Shown one piece after another: positions 28,437 to 38,442 of a stretch of DNA of 64,000 bases. The notes under the pieces are model-generated. The model was not told the DNA's origin and did no database searches. It saw nothing but the letters and a program-made list of their open reading frames with translations. The first letter of the stretch is position 1, and every line of letters begins with the position of its first letter. The position numbers and the translations under genes were made by a program. This DNA is from Corynebacterium deserti GIMN1.010. Lineage in GTDB: Bacteria > Actinomycetota > Actinomycetes > Mycobacteriales > Mycobacteriaceae. Location of the stretch: the NCBI RefSeq assembly GCF_001277995.1, contig NZ_CP009220.1, forward strand, positions 1,674,001 through 1,738,000, given 5' to 3'.

Positions 28437-29060
28437 CTACTTTCCGCTGAGTTTCGCCAATGCTGCACGCAACGCGCCACTGGTATCAAGCGTGGGGTCA
28501 GCTGCCAGAACAAAGGTCACGGCATCATCAGATTGCTTCTCACTAAATCCAAGCCCCACCAGTGCCTGTGATACCTGCTCCACAACGACTGCCGAGGCCA
28601 CATCATTACCGGCAGAAATAACCCCCTGACCAGTGCTATCCTCCACAACACCGGCACTAAAGGCCGCCACCTTGTCTTTCAGTTCCACGATGAGGCGATC
28701 AGCCATACGCTTGCCTACACCTGGCACACGCTGCAAGGTCTTGGAATCTCCACCTGAAATAGCCTGCGCAATTTCCAGCGGGCTCAACACAGATTCGCAC
28801 GCCAACGCCAACCGGGGCCCAAGCCCAGACACGGTTTGCAGCACGGCGAACATCTCACGGGATTCATTGTCGATAAATCCATACAGCTTCATCGCATCTT
28901 CCCGCACGACCATAGTAGTCAAGAGTAACGCCTCCTCACCGCGCACCAGCCGCGAAAGCGTGTTGGGCGTGGTGATGACTTCATAGCCGACACCATGGCA
29001 TTCAATCACAGCCGAGCTCAAACCAATGTTGATTACAGTGCCGCGAAGCGAAGCGATCAT
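28437..29060 (-). CDS. ruvA: Holliday junction DNA-binding subunit RuvA
   Basis: 207 residues. N-terminal OB domain (MIASLRGTVINIGLSSAVIECHGVGYEV), two helix-hairpin-helix motifs (VSGLGPRLALA near 80; VPGVGKRMADRLIVEL near 115) and a C-terminal domain III that contacts RuvB (LGFSEKQSDDAVTFV). It lies 27 bp after ruvC. Confidence 0.96.
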   Translation of the reverse strand: MIASLRGTVINIGLSSAVIECHGVGYEVITTPNTLSRLVRGEEALLLTTMVVREDAMKLYGFIDNESREMFAVLQTVSGLGPRLALACESVLSPLEIAQAISGGDSKTLQRVPGVGKRMADRLIVELKDKVAAFSAGVVEDSTGQGVISAGNDVASAVVVEQVSQALVGLGFSEKQSDDAVTFVLAADPTLDTSGALRAALAKLSGK

Positions 29061-29087
29061 GAAAACTCCTGAGTTACTAAGAGGTGG

Positions 29088-29759
29088 TTAGTGGTTGCCG
29101 GGCCGGTCAAAGTTACTGGGGTGCGCACTTAAAAGAGAGGGCTTTTCGACGCCACCCTCCCCCGTCCCAGCCAACTGTGCGTTATACGTTGATTTGGCTT
29201 TTCCGAGCTTGCCATTTTGTTGCCTGCGCCGGTGCTCAATCTCCTTGACTGAATACTTCGCACGCATGAGCATGGGAGCTCGCCAGCAGTGACACACTGC
29301 CAAGGCGAGAGCATCGGCCGCGTCCGCAGGTTTTGGAGCTTCACTTAAGCCCAGAATCCTGGTGATCATCACGGTCATCTGTTTCTTATCAGCTCGGCCG
29401 TTTCCTGAGATGGCTTTCTTAACCTCACTGGGGGTGTACATGTGCACTGGTAGGCCCCGTTCCGCGGCTGCCAGGATGAGCACACCCACAGCATGAGCTG
29501 TGTTCATCACAGTAGAGACGTTGCCGCGCTCGAACACGCGCTCAATCGCTATGACATCTGGGGTGTATTCATCCATCCACTCGCCTACTGATTTGCTCAG
29601 GCGGAGCAGGCGTTCAGCCAGTTCAGCGTCCGCGGGTGTACGCACAACGCCCACAGATACGGGATAGACAGTACGGCCACGGCCAGCTTGCACCACGGAA
29701 AGACCACAACGGGTAAGACCTGGGTCAATGCCCATTACCCTCAGCCCTTCATGATTCAT
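29088..29759 (-). CDS. ruvC: Crossover junction endodeoxyribonuclease RuvC
   Basis: 223 residues. RNase H-fold resolvase with catalytic acidic residues in [16 protein letters not shown] (Asp), [10 protein letters not shown] (Glu) and [14 protein letters not shown] (two Asp). It cuts Holliday junctions presented by RuvAB. The last ~50 residues are a basic, variable tail seen in actinobacterial RuvC. Confidence 0.95.
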   Translation of the reverse strand: MNHEGLRVMGIDPGLTRCGLSVVQAGRGRTVYPVSVGVVRTPADAELAERLLRLSKSVGEWMDEYTPDVIAIERVFERGNVSTVMNTAHAVGVLILAAAERGLPVHMYTPSEVKKAISGNGRADKKQMTVMITRILGLSEAPKPADAADALALAVCHCWRAPMLMRAKYSVKEIEHRRRQQNGKLGKAKSTYNAQLAGTGEGGVEKPSLLSAHPSNFDRPGNH

Positions 29760-29820
29760 GCTGTTATCCCCACTGCTTTGCGATCAACGTTTACCATCAT
29801 TTTTAGCACACAATTGCGAT

Positions 29821-29864
29821 CACCCCGCTATGCCCTACATCTGAGCTGTAGGAATAGCGGGGTG
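29821..29864 (-). terminator. Long hairpin between yebC and ruvC
   Basis: CACCCCGCTAT (29821-29831) pairs with ATAGCGGGGTG (29854-29864), with an inner CCTACA/TGTAGG stem. The T-run is poor, so it may be a weak terminator or processing signal downstream of yebC. Confidence 0.55.
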
Positions 29865-29890
29865 AAGATGCCAGAATCGAGTGAAGACGT

Positions 29891-30646
29891 TTAGTCGTTT
29901 TCGAGTTCTGCCAAGACCTCATCACTGAGATCAATGTTGGTGTAGACGTTTTGCACGTCGTCGGAGTCTTCGAGTGCGTCGACAAGCTTGAAAATCTTTC
30001 GCGCGCCATCAGCGTCGAGTGGAACCTCAACAGATGCACGGAAGTCAGATTCGGAATCTTCTACTTCAATGCCTGCTTCAGTCAGTGCGTCGCGGACTGC
30101 CTGCAGATCGGTTGGTGCGCAGATGACCTCAAAGAGGTCGCCGTTATCATTGACTTCCTCGGCACCGGCGTCAAGAACCGCCATGAGGACGTCATCTTCG
30201 GTGAGATCACCCTTTTGAACAGTGATAACACCGGTACGGTTGAACATGTACGACACAGAGCCGGACTCGCCGAGGTTACCGCCGTTTTTGGTCATTGCGG
30301 TACGAACTTCAGTTGCTGCGCGGTTGCGGTTATCAGTCAAGCACTCAATGAGGATGGCAACACCGTTTGGGCCGTAGCCCTCGTACATGATGTTCATCCA
30401 GTCTGCGCCGCCAGCTTCTTCGCCGGATCCACGCTTGCGGGCACGCTCAATGTTGTCATTGGGCACGGAAGCCTTCTTGGCCTTCTTGATCATGTCATCA
30501 AGAGTTGGGTTCGCCGCTGGATCTCCACCGCCGGTACGTGCCGCAACTTCGATGTTCTTGATCAGCTTGGCAAATTCCTTGCCTCGCTTGGCGTCGTTAG
30601 CAGCCTTCTTGTGCTTAGTCGTCGCCCATTTTGAATGGCCTGACAT
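29891..30646 (-). CDS. YebC/PmpR-family protein (TACO1-like)
   Basis: 251 residues. It begins [21 protein letters not shown], the invariant YebC start, followed by [15 protein letters not shown] and [22 protein letters not shown]. Members were described as transcription regulators and more recently as factors that help ribosomes through proline-rich stretches. It sits directly upstream of ruvC, the common actinobacterial arrangement. Confidence 0.95.
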   Translation of the reverse strand: MSGHSKWATTKHKKAANDAKRGKEFAKLIKNIEVAARTGGGDPAANPTLDDMIKKAKKASVPNDNIERARKRGSGEEAGGADWMNIMYEGYGPNGVAILIECLTDNRNRAATEVRTAMTKNGGNLGESGSVSYMFNRTGVITVQKGDLTEDDVLMAVLDAGAEEVNDNGDLFEVICAPTDLQAVRDALTEAGIEVEDSESDFRASVEVPLDADGARKIFKLVDALEDSDDVQNVYTNIDLSDEVLAELEND

Positions 30647-30919
30647 ATGCTCCCTTTCGTCGTCTAGCTTCCATCATCCACCGATGAAACGAGGTATTCG
30701 CACAGGAACAAGTCCACATCACGCCAGAAAAGCGTCGAAACGCTTGTGGCCTGCATGTGTGGCTGATTCATCCTGCAACTCGGTGTCGAAGCCGGGTAGC
30801 TTCCATGAAAGCGGAGTTGGTAGTTGGAACTGAGGTACAAGTGTACTCCAAGGTCATGTGACAAATTGTGTCAGGTGCCGATTTCTATTAAAGAACCGGA
30901 TTCAGCCCGCCGAATACAA
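30647..30919. other. Intergenic region between tesB and yebC
   Basis: About 270 bp with no supported gene. A 66-codon minus-strand frame here has no ribosome site or recognisable motif, so I left it out. Confidence 0.5.
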
Positions 30920-30952
30920 CACCTAGTCGTCACCTAGTCGTCACCTAGTCAT
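30920..30952. repeat. Three tandem copies of CACCTAGTCGT over the tesB stop
   Basis: Two perfect and one nearly perfect copy of an 11-bp unit. The unit contains CTA (TAG on the minus strand), and the tesB stop codon lies in the last copy, so the stop is present in several frames just downstream. Confidence 0.8.
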
Positions 30953-31796
30953 CATCGCGCTGGGGTACGGATTGTGCTCCTTCGCGCAGGGTTCGGGTCA
31001 TGCCCTCTTGGTTGACGATCGCCACCAATTCGCCCTGTCGATTAAACAACCGCCCGTGGGTCAACGCTCTACCGCCAGAGGCTGATGGGGACCGCTGATC
31101 ATAGAGCAGCCATTCATCAACGCGGAACGGACGAAGGAACCATACAGCATGATCCAAGGACGCCATCTGCATTTTCTCGCCGGGATGTGGGCCCAAAGCG
31201 CCGTGAAGCAGTGTCATGTCGGACAGATAGGTCAGGGAGCACTGGTGGAAGGTGGGATCGTCAGGTAAATCAGTGTTGCACCTAATCCACACCACTTGTT
31301 CGGTAGCTGTGAGCTCGTTCAGCTCAAGCTGGTCTTGCGGAATAACGCGAATATCCCATTGGGCCCATTCGTCCAGCATGCGTCGGCTTGATACTGGCAT
31401 GTTTTTTACTTCGCCGACGATCTCATCAGGGCCTGGTACGTTGCGCATTTTATCCATGTGCTCGATGCCGGTATCGCCACGGTGGTAGCTTGCTTGCATG
31501 CTAAAGATCACTTCGCCGTCCTGGATGCCACGGACAGATCGGGTGACAAAGCTTCGACCATCGCGGACGCGATCAACTAGATAAATGGCAGGTTTCGTGG
31601 GATCGCCAGGACCAATGAAATAGCCGTGAAGCGAATGGACAGTAAACGCCTTATCCACAGTGTGGGTAGATGCAACCAATGCTTGTGCTGCTACTTGCCC
31701 TCCGAAAGTGCGCATCAGTTGGGACTCCACCACTGGGCCACGGTAGATGTTGCGGTCTACTTCTTCTAAATTCAAAATTTCTTGAATTGCAGCCAT
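30945..31796 (-). CDS. tesB: Acyl-CoA thioesterase II
   Basis: 283 residues from an ATG at 31796 preceded by GGGAGAA (an in-frame start nine codons earlier is possible). Double hot-dog fold: GPVVESQLMRTFGGQVAAQALVA in the first half, and ASLDHAVWFLRPFRVDEWLLYDQRSPSA and ALTHGRLFNRQGELVAIVNQEGMTR in the second, containing the catalytic Asp/Gln/Thr region. It hydrolyses medium- and long-chain acyl-CoA in the cytoplasm. The counterpart Rv2605c is in the same neighbourhood. Confidence 0.93.
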   Translation of the reverse strand: MAAIQEILNLEEVDRNIYRGPVVESQLMRTFGGQVAAQALVASTHTVDKAFTVHSLHGYFIGPGDPTKPAIYLVDRVRDGRSFVTRSVRGIQDGEVIFSMQASYHRGDTGIEHMDKMRNVPGPDEIVGEVKNMPVSSRRMLDEWAQWDIRVIPQDQLELNELTATEQVVWIRCNTDLPDDPTFHQCSLTYLSDMTLLHGALGPHPGEKMQMASLDHAVWFLRPFRVDEWLLYDQRSPSASGGRALTHGRLFNRQGELVAIVNQEGMTRTLREGAQSVPQRDDD

Positions 31797-31927
31797 CAGG
31801 TTCTCCCAACCGTTAAACCCCACCGATGCCCTACTAAACAGGCACCAAGGTGAAGTTACTCACAAAGTCTCTTGGCCTAGCTTAGGCGATACGGTAGTCG
31901 TTGCGTTGGTGGGATACGGTGGTTGCC

Positions 31928-32404
31928 ATGACACCAAAGAGCCTTCACCGGTTTGCTGCGATCTTGGAGATGTTCACTTGGACGTTTTTGATCCTCGGCA
32001 TGATCCTCAAATACGGTGGCATTACCGACGCCGTCACCCCGATCGCGGGCGGAATTCACGGATTTGGATTCCTGTGCTTTGCTGCCATCACTATTACGGT
32101 GTGGATTAACAACAGATGGTCGTTTGCCCAAGGATTCGTCGGTTTGATCGTCTCAGTCATTCCGTGGGCAGCACTCCCTTTTACCTTGTGGGCAGACAAG
32201 AAGGGTCTTCTTAATGGCGGTTGGCGTTTTTCTGATCCAGCCGAAAAGCCCGAGACCTTCTTTGACAAGATCCTTGCTCAACTGGTGCGGCACCCTGTCC
32301 GTTCCATTGTGATCTTGCTGATCATCATCGCCATTGTGTTCTCCATCTTGCTGGCCATGGGGCCTCCATATGATCCCAATGCCATTGAAGAAGCCGTGAG
32401 CTAA
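31928..32404 (+). CDS. Integral membrane protein, DUF3817 type
   Basis: 158 residues from ATG 31928 (MTPKSLHRFAAILEMFTWT). Four hydrophobic helices: about 8-30, 40-62, 68-92 and 125-147 (IVILLIIIAIVFSILLAMG). The pattern RFAAILEMFTW ... ILKYGG ... GGIHGFGFLCFAAI is that of the small DUF3817 membrane family. Function unknown. It is transcribed opposite to tesB and converges on the gene at 32442. Confidence 0.75.
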   Translation: MTPKSLHRFAAILEMFTWTFLILGMILKYGGITDAVTPIAGGIHGFGFLCFAAITITVWINNRWSFAQGFVGLIVSVIPWAALPFTLWADKKGLLNGGWRFSDPAEKPETFFDKILAQLVRHPVRSIVILLIIIAIVFSILLAMGPPYDPNAIEEAVS

Positions 32405-32411
32405 ATACACC

Positions 32412-32441
32412 ACTTAAAAAGCCTCCCTCGGGAGGCTTTTC
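32412..32441. terminator. Bidirectional terminator
   Basis: AAAAAGCCTCC and GGAGGCTTTT form a tight hairpin with a CTCG loop between two convergent genes. Confidence 0.85.
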
Positions 32442-32903
32442 TTATGCGAGCAAGTCTGTGTCAAGCAGTTCAAAATATTCCGGCAATGGAGCGGTTCCAC
32501 CGAGTCTAAAGGTGCGAACAAGCAGCCGGGTGCGCAGGTTACGGGTGTCACTGACAGCTTCGTTGTAAAAGCGGTGAGCTAGTTCCACCCGGGTGGCTGC
32601 ATCGATGATGGGTTCTGGAAGGGATTGCTGTTGGAGGATGATCTCAGAGATTTCGCGTTCGGCCCGGGCGCGTTGGGAGAATTTGGAGTATTCCAAGGTA
32701 ATGGCTTCGGCACGCTTGGACGGCTCAATGGCTTTGGGTAGCAATGCACCGACGAGAACTGCGCGGCGATCAAGTGCAGCTTGGAGTGCCTGACGGGCTG
32801 AGTCGGTACGAATGTGTAGGCGGTTGAGACGTTGGGCGGTGAAATATGCCCACAGCAGCATCGCCGTGATAGCGATGGCTAGGAGAAGATACACAATCGT
32901 CAT
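32442..32903 (-). CDS. Single-pass membrane protein of unknown function (LemA-like layout)
   Basis: 153 residues: an N-terminal transmembrane helix (about 4-21, YLLLAIAITAMLLWAY) and a charged alpha-helical cytoplasmic part with many Arg and Glu (LNRLHIRTDSARQALQAALD near residue 30). The layout recalls LemA proteins, but similarity is weak. Its start overlaps the stop of the mannosyltransferase upstream by 4 bp, so it is the last gene of the thrS-HIT-pgsA-acyltransferase-pimA operon. Confidence 0.7.
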   Translation of the reverse strand: MTIVYLLLAIAITAMLLWAYFTAQRLNRLHIRTDSARQALQAALDRRAVLVGALLPKAIEPSKRAEAITLEYSKFSQRARAEREISEIILQQQSLPEPIIDAATRVELAHRFYNEAVSDTRNLRTRLLVRTFRLGGTAPLPEYFELLDTDLLA

Positions 32904-33994
32904 GCCAGGGTCACCTTTTCCATGGCGATGGTTTCATACACAGCCATCACTCGAGCAGAGACCGTTGTCCAGTCGTAGGTTTGTGCGCGCTTAAGCCCCG
33001 CTGAAATCAGCGCGGTGCGCTGGCGGGGGTCGTCGATAAGCGTTTGCAGTTTAACCGCGAGGTCTGCGTCGGAACCGGTTTTAAATAACAGGCCAGCAGG
33101 ATGGGCTGACTCGTGGTCGATGACCAAGGAAAAGGCTTCCAAGTCGCTTGCCACAACGGCACACCCTGCGGCCATAGCTTCAACGAGGACAATGCCGAAG
33201 CTCTCGCCGCCAGTGTTGGGGGCGACGTAGATGTCGGCTCGGCCCAAGATTTCAGCCTTTTCTTCATCGGACACGCGGCCAACAAAGTTGACGCCAGAGA
33301 CAGTGCGCGGAGTGCCTCCGCCGATAACAGTGCAGGTCACGCCGCGATCGAGTCTGGTCAGTGCGCGAAGAAGCACATCCAACCCTTTACGGGATTCATC
33401 AATACGGCCCAAAAACACGATTTCCACGGGGTCGTCCACATCAAATGCTCGAGGTACCCGGGCGTGGGCGAATTTTGCGGTGTCTACGCCATTGGGGATG
33501 AGCACCGGGTCACCGCCCACCTGCTCCACCTGCCACCTTCTGGCCATTTCCGACACAGCGATGCCCGCACGGACCTTTTCCAACATAGGAGATAGAACCG
33601 GCAAAAAGGCTTTGAGCAGCTTCGATCCGGTACTTGAGGCGTGATAGGTAGCCACGATGGGGCCTTCTGCATAGCGCAGCGCAGCCATGGAATAACTCGG
33701 CGAATTCGGCTCATGGATGTGGAGCACATCAAAATCACCCTCGCGGATAAAAGCTTTGACGGTGCTAAACATCTTCGGGCCAAAACTCAACCGGGCAACG
33801 GAACCGTTATACGGAATGGGAATGCTGCTACCACCGCGTACCACGTATTCAGGTACATCAGTGTCTTCGCTGCACGGGCCAAGGACGCTCACCTCGTGGC
33901 CTTGCGCAATAAACGCTTCCGCCAAGTCAAGGATATGTGCTTGAACGCCCCCTGGTTCATCAAAAGAATAGGGGCAGACCATACCAATTCGCAC
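32900..33994 (-). CDS. pimA: Phosphatidyl-myo-inositol mannosyltransferase PimA
   Basis: 364 residues, GT4 glycosyltransferase. The N-terminal MRIGMVCPYSFDEPGGVQAHI is the PimA signature, HIHEPNSPSYSMAAL holds the active-site His, and DIYVAPNTGGESFGIVLVEAMAAGCAVVASDL is the GDP-mannose-binding E-x7-E region. It transfers the first mannose to phosphatidylinositol on the cytoplasmic face, starting PIM, LM and LAM synthesis. Adjacent genes make phosphatidylinositol phosphate and acylate PIM. Confidence 0.93.
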   Translation of the reverse strand: MRIGMVCPYSFDEPGGVQAHILDLAEAFIAQGHEVSVLGPCSEDTDVPEYVVRGGSSIPIPYNGSVARLSFGPKMFSTVKAFIREGDFDVLHIHEPNSPSYSMAALRYAEGPIVATYHASSTGSKLLKAFLPVLSPMLEKVRAGIAVSEMARRWQVEQVGGDPVLIPNGVDTAKFAHARVPRAFDVDDPVEIVFLGRIDESRKGLDVLLRALTRLDRGVTCTVIGGGTPRTVSGVNFVGRVSDEEKAEILGRADIYVAPNTGGESFGIVLVEAMAAGCAVVASDLEAFSLVIDHESAHPAGLLFKTGSDADLAVKLQTLIDDPRQRTALISAGLKRAQTYDWTTVSARVMAVYETIAMEKVTLA

Positions 33995-34930
33995 TTAAGC
34001 ACCCGCTCCCTGTTCACGCTTTTTCTGGGTGTTGGCCAAGCGTTCCGGATCGAGATCTGCAAACCACAACGGCTGCAGCATATGCCAATCGGTGGGGTGA
34101 GCTGCGATATTAGCGGCAAAAAGGTTCGCGATGCGCTGCACCGTGCCACTCAACGAATCAACGTCAACAGCATCGGAAACACTCAAGCCCCAACCATCTC
34201 CGTCGAACCAGGAGTGAACAACATGGAGGGCCGCGCCAGTCTCAATCGCCAACTGGGCGGGCCCTGCTGGCATGGAGGTCGGTTCACCGAAAAACATCGT
34301 GGGCACACCGCTGTGCCTAAGGTCGCGTTCGCCGAGGAGGCAGACGATACCGCCGTCGACAAGCACGCTTTTCAAATGTTCAAATGGTGGTGTCTCGCCC
34401 CCGGTTAGGGGGATGACATCAAAGCCGAGTGATTCACGGAAATTTACAAACGCCCTGAACAAGTGCTCAGGCTTGACTCGTTCGGCCACAGTGGTGAATT
34501 TCCCATGATGACTGACCAAGAACGCGCCGGCCATGTCCCAGTTTCCGGAATGCGGAAGCGTCAAAATAACGCCTTTGCCCTTGGCCAGAGACTCATCAAG
34601 AAACTCCAGGCCAACAACGCCTCGACGCAGGTCGCCGAGCAGCTGCGGATCCTTGGCGATCGACGGCAGGCGAAACGCCTCCAACCAATAGCGCGCGTAG
34701 CTTCGCACTGACTGTTTTACCAGCTCACTCGTTACGTTTGCGGGCCCGACGACCCGGGCAAGGTTAGCACGCAGCTGCTCCATGCCCTTGCCGCTTTTCG
34801 ACGCCACATCTGCGCCCGCATTGAACACCCAGCGTGCCAGTGGGTACGGAAGCATCCGGACGAAACGCCATCCGGCTAAATACCCGACGGCACTCACATT
34901 CTCTGCAGAGAAATAGTCTTTGACGCGCAC
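33995..34930 (-). CDS. Phosphatidylinositol mannoside acyltransferase (PatA-like)
   Basis: 311 residues from a GTG at 34930 (MRVKDYFSAENVSAVGYLAG). The longer in-frame start at 35083 would sit inside pgsA and adds sequence with no homology-like features. LPHSGNWDMAGAFLV carries the H-x4-D active-site motif of the LpxL/HtrB-type acyltransferases. By position between pgsA and pimA (Rv2611c equivalent) it acylates the mannose at the 2-position of PIM1/PIM2. It abuts pimA. Confidence 0.88.
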   Translation of the reverse strand: MRVKDYFSAENVSAVGYLAGWRFVRMLPYPLARWVFNAGADVASKSGKGMEQLRANLARVVGPANVTSELVKQSVRSYARYWLEAFRLPSIAKDPQLLGDLRRGVVGLEFLDESLAKGKGVILTLPHSGNWDMAGAFLVSHHGKFTTVAERVKPEHLFRAFVNFRESLGFDVIPLTGGETPPFEHLKSVLVDGGIVCLLGERDLRHSGVPTMFFGEPTSMPAGPAQLAIETGAALHVVHSWFDGDGWGLSVSDAVDVDSLSGTVQRIANLFAANIAAHPTDWHMLQPLWFADLDPERLANTQKKREQGAGA

Positions 34931-34953
34931 GTGTTGCTTCCTCCCCAAGGGCG

Positions 34954-35613
34954 TTACGCCATGTCGCTGTAGTCGGCTTTTGCGCCTGCTGGTGCTTTGG
35001 TGAATTCTTTGGCACGTGGTGATTTTCCAGCAATGACCAATCGTTGAATCACGGTGCACACGCTGCCTGCTGCAAGTACCCACAGTGCGACATCAATTGC
35101 GTAGGGCACGCCAAATCCGGTTAGCCCCAAGCCAACGAGACTGATGATCAAACGTTCCGGGCGCTCAACCAGCCCGCCATCCATGGTGAAACCGGAGGCC
35201 TCTCCCCTGGCTTTCACGTAGGAAATCACTTGGGATGCCACAAGGCACACCAGTGAGGCTGCAACGAGAGACTTCGGTGCATCGTAGCTGTAGACCAGCC
35301 ACCACGTAATTGCGCCGAACAGCGCGCCGTCGGTGATGCGATCGCAGGTGGCATCCAATGTGGCACCAAATTTCGTGCCACCGCCTTGCATGCGCGCGAC
35401 CGTGCCGTCAATCATGTCGAAGGCAGCAAACAGCCCGGTAAGGATCGCCGCCCAAATCAGATGCCCGGTGGGGATCAAGATGAGGGCCACCGCCACGGTC
35501 AGTGCTGCACTAGCCACGGTGAGCTGGTTTGGCGTGACCTTAAGCTTGATCATAAGTTTGGCCACGGGCTCAACAATGACCTGAGCGGGCTTACGCCCAT
35601 GAAGTCCCAGCAT
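34954..35613 (-). CDS. pgsA: CDP-alcohol phosphatidyltransferase, phosphatidylinositol phosphate synthase
   Basis: 219 residues with about six membrane helices. The CDP-alcohol signature is complete: D-M-I-D-G-T-V-A-R-M-Q then GGGTKFGATLDATCDR (D-x2-DG-x2-AR-x8-G-x3-D-x3-D). In this operon position (Rv2612c equivalent) it joins CDP-diacylglycerol to inositol phosphate. The HIT-family stop overlaps its start by one base. Paralogous pgsA genes for other head groups exist in these bacteria, so the symbol is by context. Confidence 0.9.
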   Translation of the reverse strand: MLGLHGRKPAQVIVEPVAKLMIKLKVTPNQLTVASAALTVAVALILIPTGHLIWAAILTGLFAAFDMIDGTVARMQGGGTKFGATLDATCDRITDGALFGAITWWLVYSYDAPKSLVAASLVCLVASQVISYVKARGEASGFTMDGGLVERPERLIISLVGLGLTGFGVPYAIDVALWVLAAGSVCTVIQRLVIAGKSPRAKEFTKAPAGAKADYSDMA

Positions 35614-36245
35614 CAGTGCTCCTTCGGTGCCGCGGTGTGGATTGCTGATGTCAATGTGGGGTCGGTGACCCCGGGTGCTCCCTCAAGGTCACCCCAGGCA
35701 GAAGCAAGCAGTGCTCTGGTTTGACGCAGAGTTTGTGGCAGCACTTTCACCCCATCAATAATGGTCATGAAATTAGCATCACCCGACCACCTTGGCACGA
35801 TATGCGTGTGGAGGTGGTCTCCTACCGAACCGCCAGAGGCCTTACCCAAATTGAGTCCAACGTTGACAGCGTCAGGGCGCGAGACTTTCTTGAGCACTTT
35901 GATGGCAGTTTGAGTAAAAAGCATCATCTCTGCGGATTCTTCTGGGGTGAGATCCTCAAGATTTTGCTCTTTCCTAAATGGGATCACCATCATGTGGCCC
36001 GCATTGTAGGGATAGAGGTTAAGCACGCAGTACACGAGTTCACCTCGAGCCACAATCAGCCCGTCTTCATCGCTCAACGTTGGGATCTCTAGGAATGGAT
36101 CCGCCTTTTTGGAGCTTGTAGCGTCGGTGCCTTGTGGCCGAGTTTTGATATAGCTCATCCGATAGGGCGCCCAGAGCCTTTCCAAACGGTCTGGCACGCC
36201 CACGCCGTGATCTACATAGACCGATGCGTTATCAGATGAATCCAT
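35613..36245 (-). CDS. HIT-family nucleotide hydrolase/phosphorylase
   Basis: 210 residues from ATG 36245, 7 bp after thrS (an earlier in-frame start overlaps thrS). The histidine-triad motif HLHTHIVPRW lies near residue 140, and GELVYCVLNLYPYNAGHMMVIPF is the conserved HIT N-terminal block. The mycobacterial orthologue (Rv2613c) is reported as an Ap4A phosphorylase; ThrRS next door can generate Ap4A, so clearing it is a plausible link (inference). Confidence 0.88.
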   Translation of the reverse strand: MDSSDNASVYVDHGVGVPDRLERLWAPYRMSYIKTRPQGTDATSSKKADPFLEIPTLSDEDGLIVARGELVYCVLNLYPYNAGHMMVIPFRKEQNLEDLTPEESAEMMLFTQTAIKVLKKVSRPDAVNVGLNLGKASGGSVGDHLHTHIVPRWSGDANFMTIIDGVKVLPQTLRQTRALLASAWGDLEGAPGVTDPTLTSAIHTAAPKEH

Positions 36246-36252
36246 CTCGGAA

Positions 36253-38313
36253 CTACCTGCGAGCTGCAATGGTTTCCTCGCTTGGCTGGTCATTGATGCG
36301 CTCACCAATCCAGGAGGCGATAAGCGCCACCGCTTCATCGACAGGCACGCCGTTGACCTGAGTGCCGTCCAAGAAGCGGAAGCTCACAGCGTCAGCTTCC
36401 ACGTCGCGGGCACCAGCTAGCAACATGAACGGCACCTTGCCGGTGGTGTGGTTGCGGATCTTCTTCTGCATCCGGTCATCAGAGGTGTCCACATCGGCGC
36501 GGATACCTTTGGCGCGCAGCTTCGCAGAGACAGCCTCCAGGTGTGGGATGCAATCATCAGCAACAGGGATGCCCATGACCTGGTGTGGTGCGAGCCATGC
36601 TGGGAATGCGCCCGCGTAGTGCTCGAGCAGCACGCCGAAGAAGCGCTCGATGGAGCCAAACAGCGCGCGGTGAATCATGATGGGCTGCTTCTTGGATCCA
36701 TCAGAGGAGGTGTACTCCAGGTTGAAGCGCTCGGGCATGTTGAAGTCTAGCTGCACGGTGGACATCTGCCAGGTACGACCGATGGCGTCGCGAGCCTGAA
36801 CAGAAATCTTTGGTCCGTAGAACGCGGCACCCTCTGGGTCTGGAACAAGCTCCAGGCCGGACTTGGTGGCAACGCGGCTCAAGATGTCAGTGGATCGCTC
36901 CCAGATCTCATCAGAACCAACGGACTTCTTTGGATCGCGGGTAGATAGCTCCAGGTAGAAATCATCCAGGCCGTAGTCACGCAGCAAGGAAAGGATGAAG
37001 TCCAACACGGTGGTCAGCTCTTCTTCCAGCTGATCCTCGGTGCAGTAAATGTGCGCATCATCCTGGGTGAAGCCACGGGCACGGGTGAGTCCATGGATAA
37101 CACCGGACTTCTCATAGCGGTAGACAGTGCCAAACTCGAAAAGACGTAGTGGCAACTCTCGGTAGGAGCGTCCACGGGAGTCGAAGATCAAGTTGTGCAT
37201 TGGGCAGTTCATGGGCTTGAGGTAGTACTCCTGCCCTGGCTTGGTCTCATTGCCCTCGTCGTCATATTCAGCATCCACCTGCATAGGTGGGAACATGCCG
37301 TCCTTGTAGAACCCGAGGTGTCCGGAACGCTCGTAAAGGTCCTGCTTGGTGATGTGTGGGGTGTTCACAAACGAGTAGCCAGCCGCAATGTGGCGGCGGC
37401 GTGAGTGGTCTTCCATCTCATTGCGCACGATGCCACCGTTGGGGTGGAATACGGGCAAACCGGAGCCCAGATCATCGGGGAATGAGAACAGGTCAAGCTC
37501 AGTGCCTAGACGGCGGTGGTCACGCTTTTCCGCCTCTGCAAGCATAGTTTGGTACTCGTCAAGCTTTTCCTTGGACTCCCATGCGGTGCCGTAAATGCGC
37601 TGGAGGCCAGCGTTAGCCTGATCGCCACGCCAGTAGGCAGCAGAGGAACGGGTCAAGGCGAATGCTGGAATGTAACGAGTGGTTGGAATGTGAGGACCAC
37701 GGCAGAGATCGGACCATTCCACTTCGCTTGTGCGTGGGTTGACGTTGTCGTAGGCGGTTAGTTCACCTGCTCCAACTTCGGTTGCTTCATCAGAGTTGGG
37801 ATCGACGTTGCCCTTGTCCTGGATCAGCTCCAGTTTGTAGGGCTCGTTTTTCAGTTCTTCCGCAGCAGCTTCGGCGGATTCGTAGACGCGGCGTTCAAAC
37901 TTCTGGCCGGTCTTAATGATCTTCTTCATCCGCTTCTCAATGGTCTTGAGATCTTCTGGGGTGAAGGGTTCTGCTGCATCAAAGTCGTAGTAGAAACCGT
38001 TTTCAATGGCTGGGCCGATGCCCAACTTGGTGCCTGGGAACTCTGCCTGGACGGCCTGTGCCAGAACGTGAGCGCAGGAGTGGCGGATGACTGCTCGGCC
38101 GTCGTCAGTGTTGGCAGGTACTGCGGTGAACTGTGCAGTAGTTTCTGGGACGTGGGAAAGGTCTTTGAGGTTTCCTTCTGCATCCTTTGCACACACAATG
38201 GCCTCTGGTCCCTTGTTGGGGAGATCGAGTTCGCGCATTGCTGCACCGATGGCGGTACCTGCGGGAACCTCAAAAACGACGAGGTTGTGTACTGCGGTAT
38301 CTGGAGTGTTCAC
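36253..38313 (-). CDS. thrS: Threonine-tRNA ligase
   Basis: 686 residues from a GTG at 38313 preceded by GGAGCG; an in-frame start 14 codons upstream lacks support. In order: TGS domain (1-60), the editing domain with [12 protein letters not shown] near residue 80, class II catalytic core (about 250-550; [57 protein letters not shown]), and a C-terminal anticodon-binding domain. It heads the operon that continues with HIT, pgsA, acyltransferase and pimA. Confidence 0.97.
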   Translation of the reverse strand: MNTPDTAVHNLVVFEVPAGTAIGAAMRELDLPNKGPEAIVCAKDAEGNLKDLSHVPETTAQFTAVPANTDDGRAVIRHSCAHVLAQAVQAEFPGTKLGIGPAIENGFYYDFDAAEPFTPEDLKTIEKRMKKIIKTGQKFERRVYESAEAAAEELKNEPYKLELIQDKGNVDPNSDEATEVGAGELTAYDNVNPRTSEVEWSDLCRGPHIPTTRYIPAFALTRSSAAYWRGDQANAGLQRIYGTAWESKEKLDEYQTMLAEAEKRDHRRLGTELDLFSFPDDLGSGLPVFHPNGGIVRNEMEDHSRRRHIAAGYSFVNTPHITKQDLYERSGHLGFYKDGMFPPMQVDAEYDDEGNETKPGQEYYLKPMNCPMHNLIFDSRGRSYRELPLRLFEFGTVYRYEKSGVIHGLTRARGFTQDDAHIYCTEDQLEEELTTVLDFILSLLRDYGLDDFYLELSTRDPKKSVGSDEIWERSTDILSRVATKSGLELVPDPEGAAFYGPKISVQARDAIGRTWQMSTVQLDFNMPERFNLEYTSSDGSKKQPIMIHRALFGSIERFFGVLLEHYAGAFPAWLAPHQVMGIPVADDCIPHLEAVSAKLRAKGIRADVDTSDDRMQKKIRNHTTGKVPFMLLAGARDVEADAVSFRFLDGTQVNGVPVDEAVALIASWIGERINDQPSEETIAARR

Positions 38314-38442
38314 GAAATTTGCGCTCCTTCGTGCGCTCACGCGGGCAAACGGCATACCTGGCCGCCGCCCACTAGTTCAAGGTGCGCAGTGGGCCAGGCG
38401 AAAGCGCGGGCCAACTGTCGTTTTCACATCCTACCGGGTGGC

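Noticed and set aside
30664..30864. 66-codon minus-strand frame between tesB and yebC
   Set aside because: No start context, no motif; intergenic.
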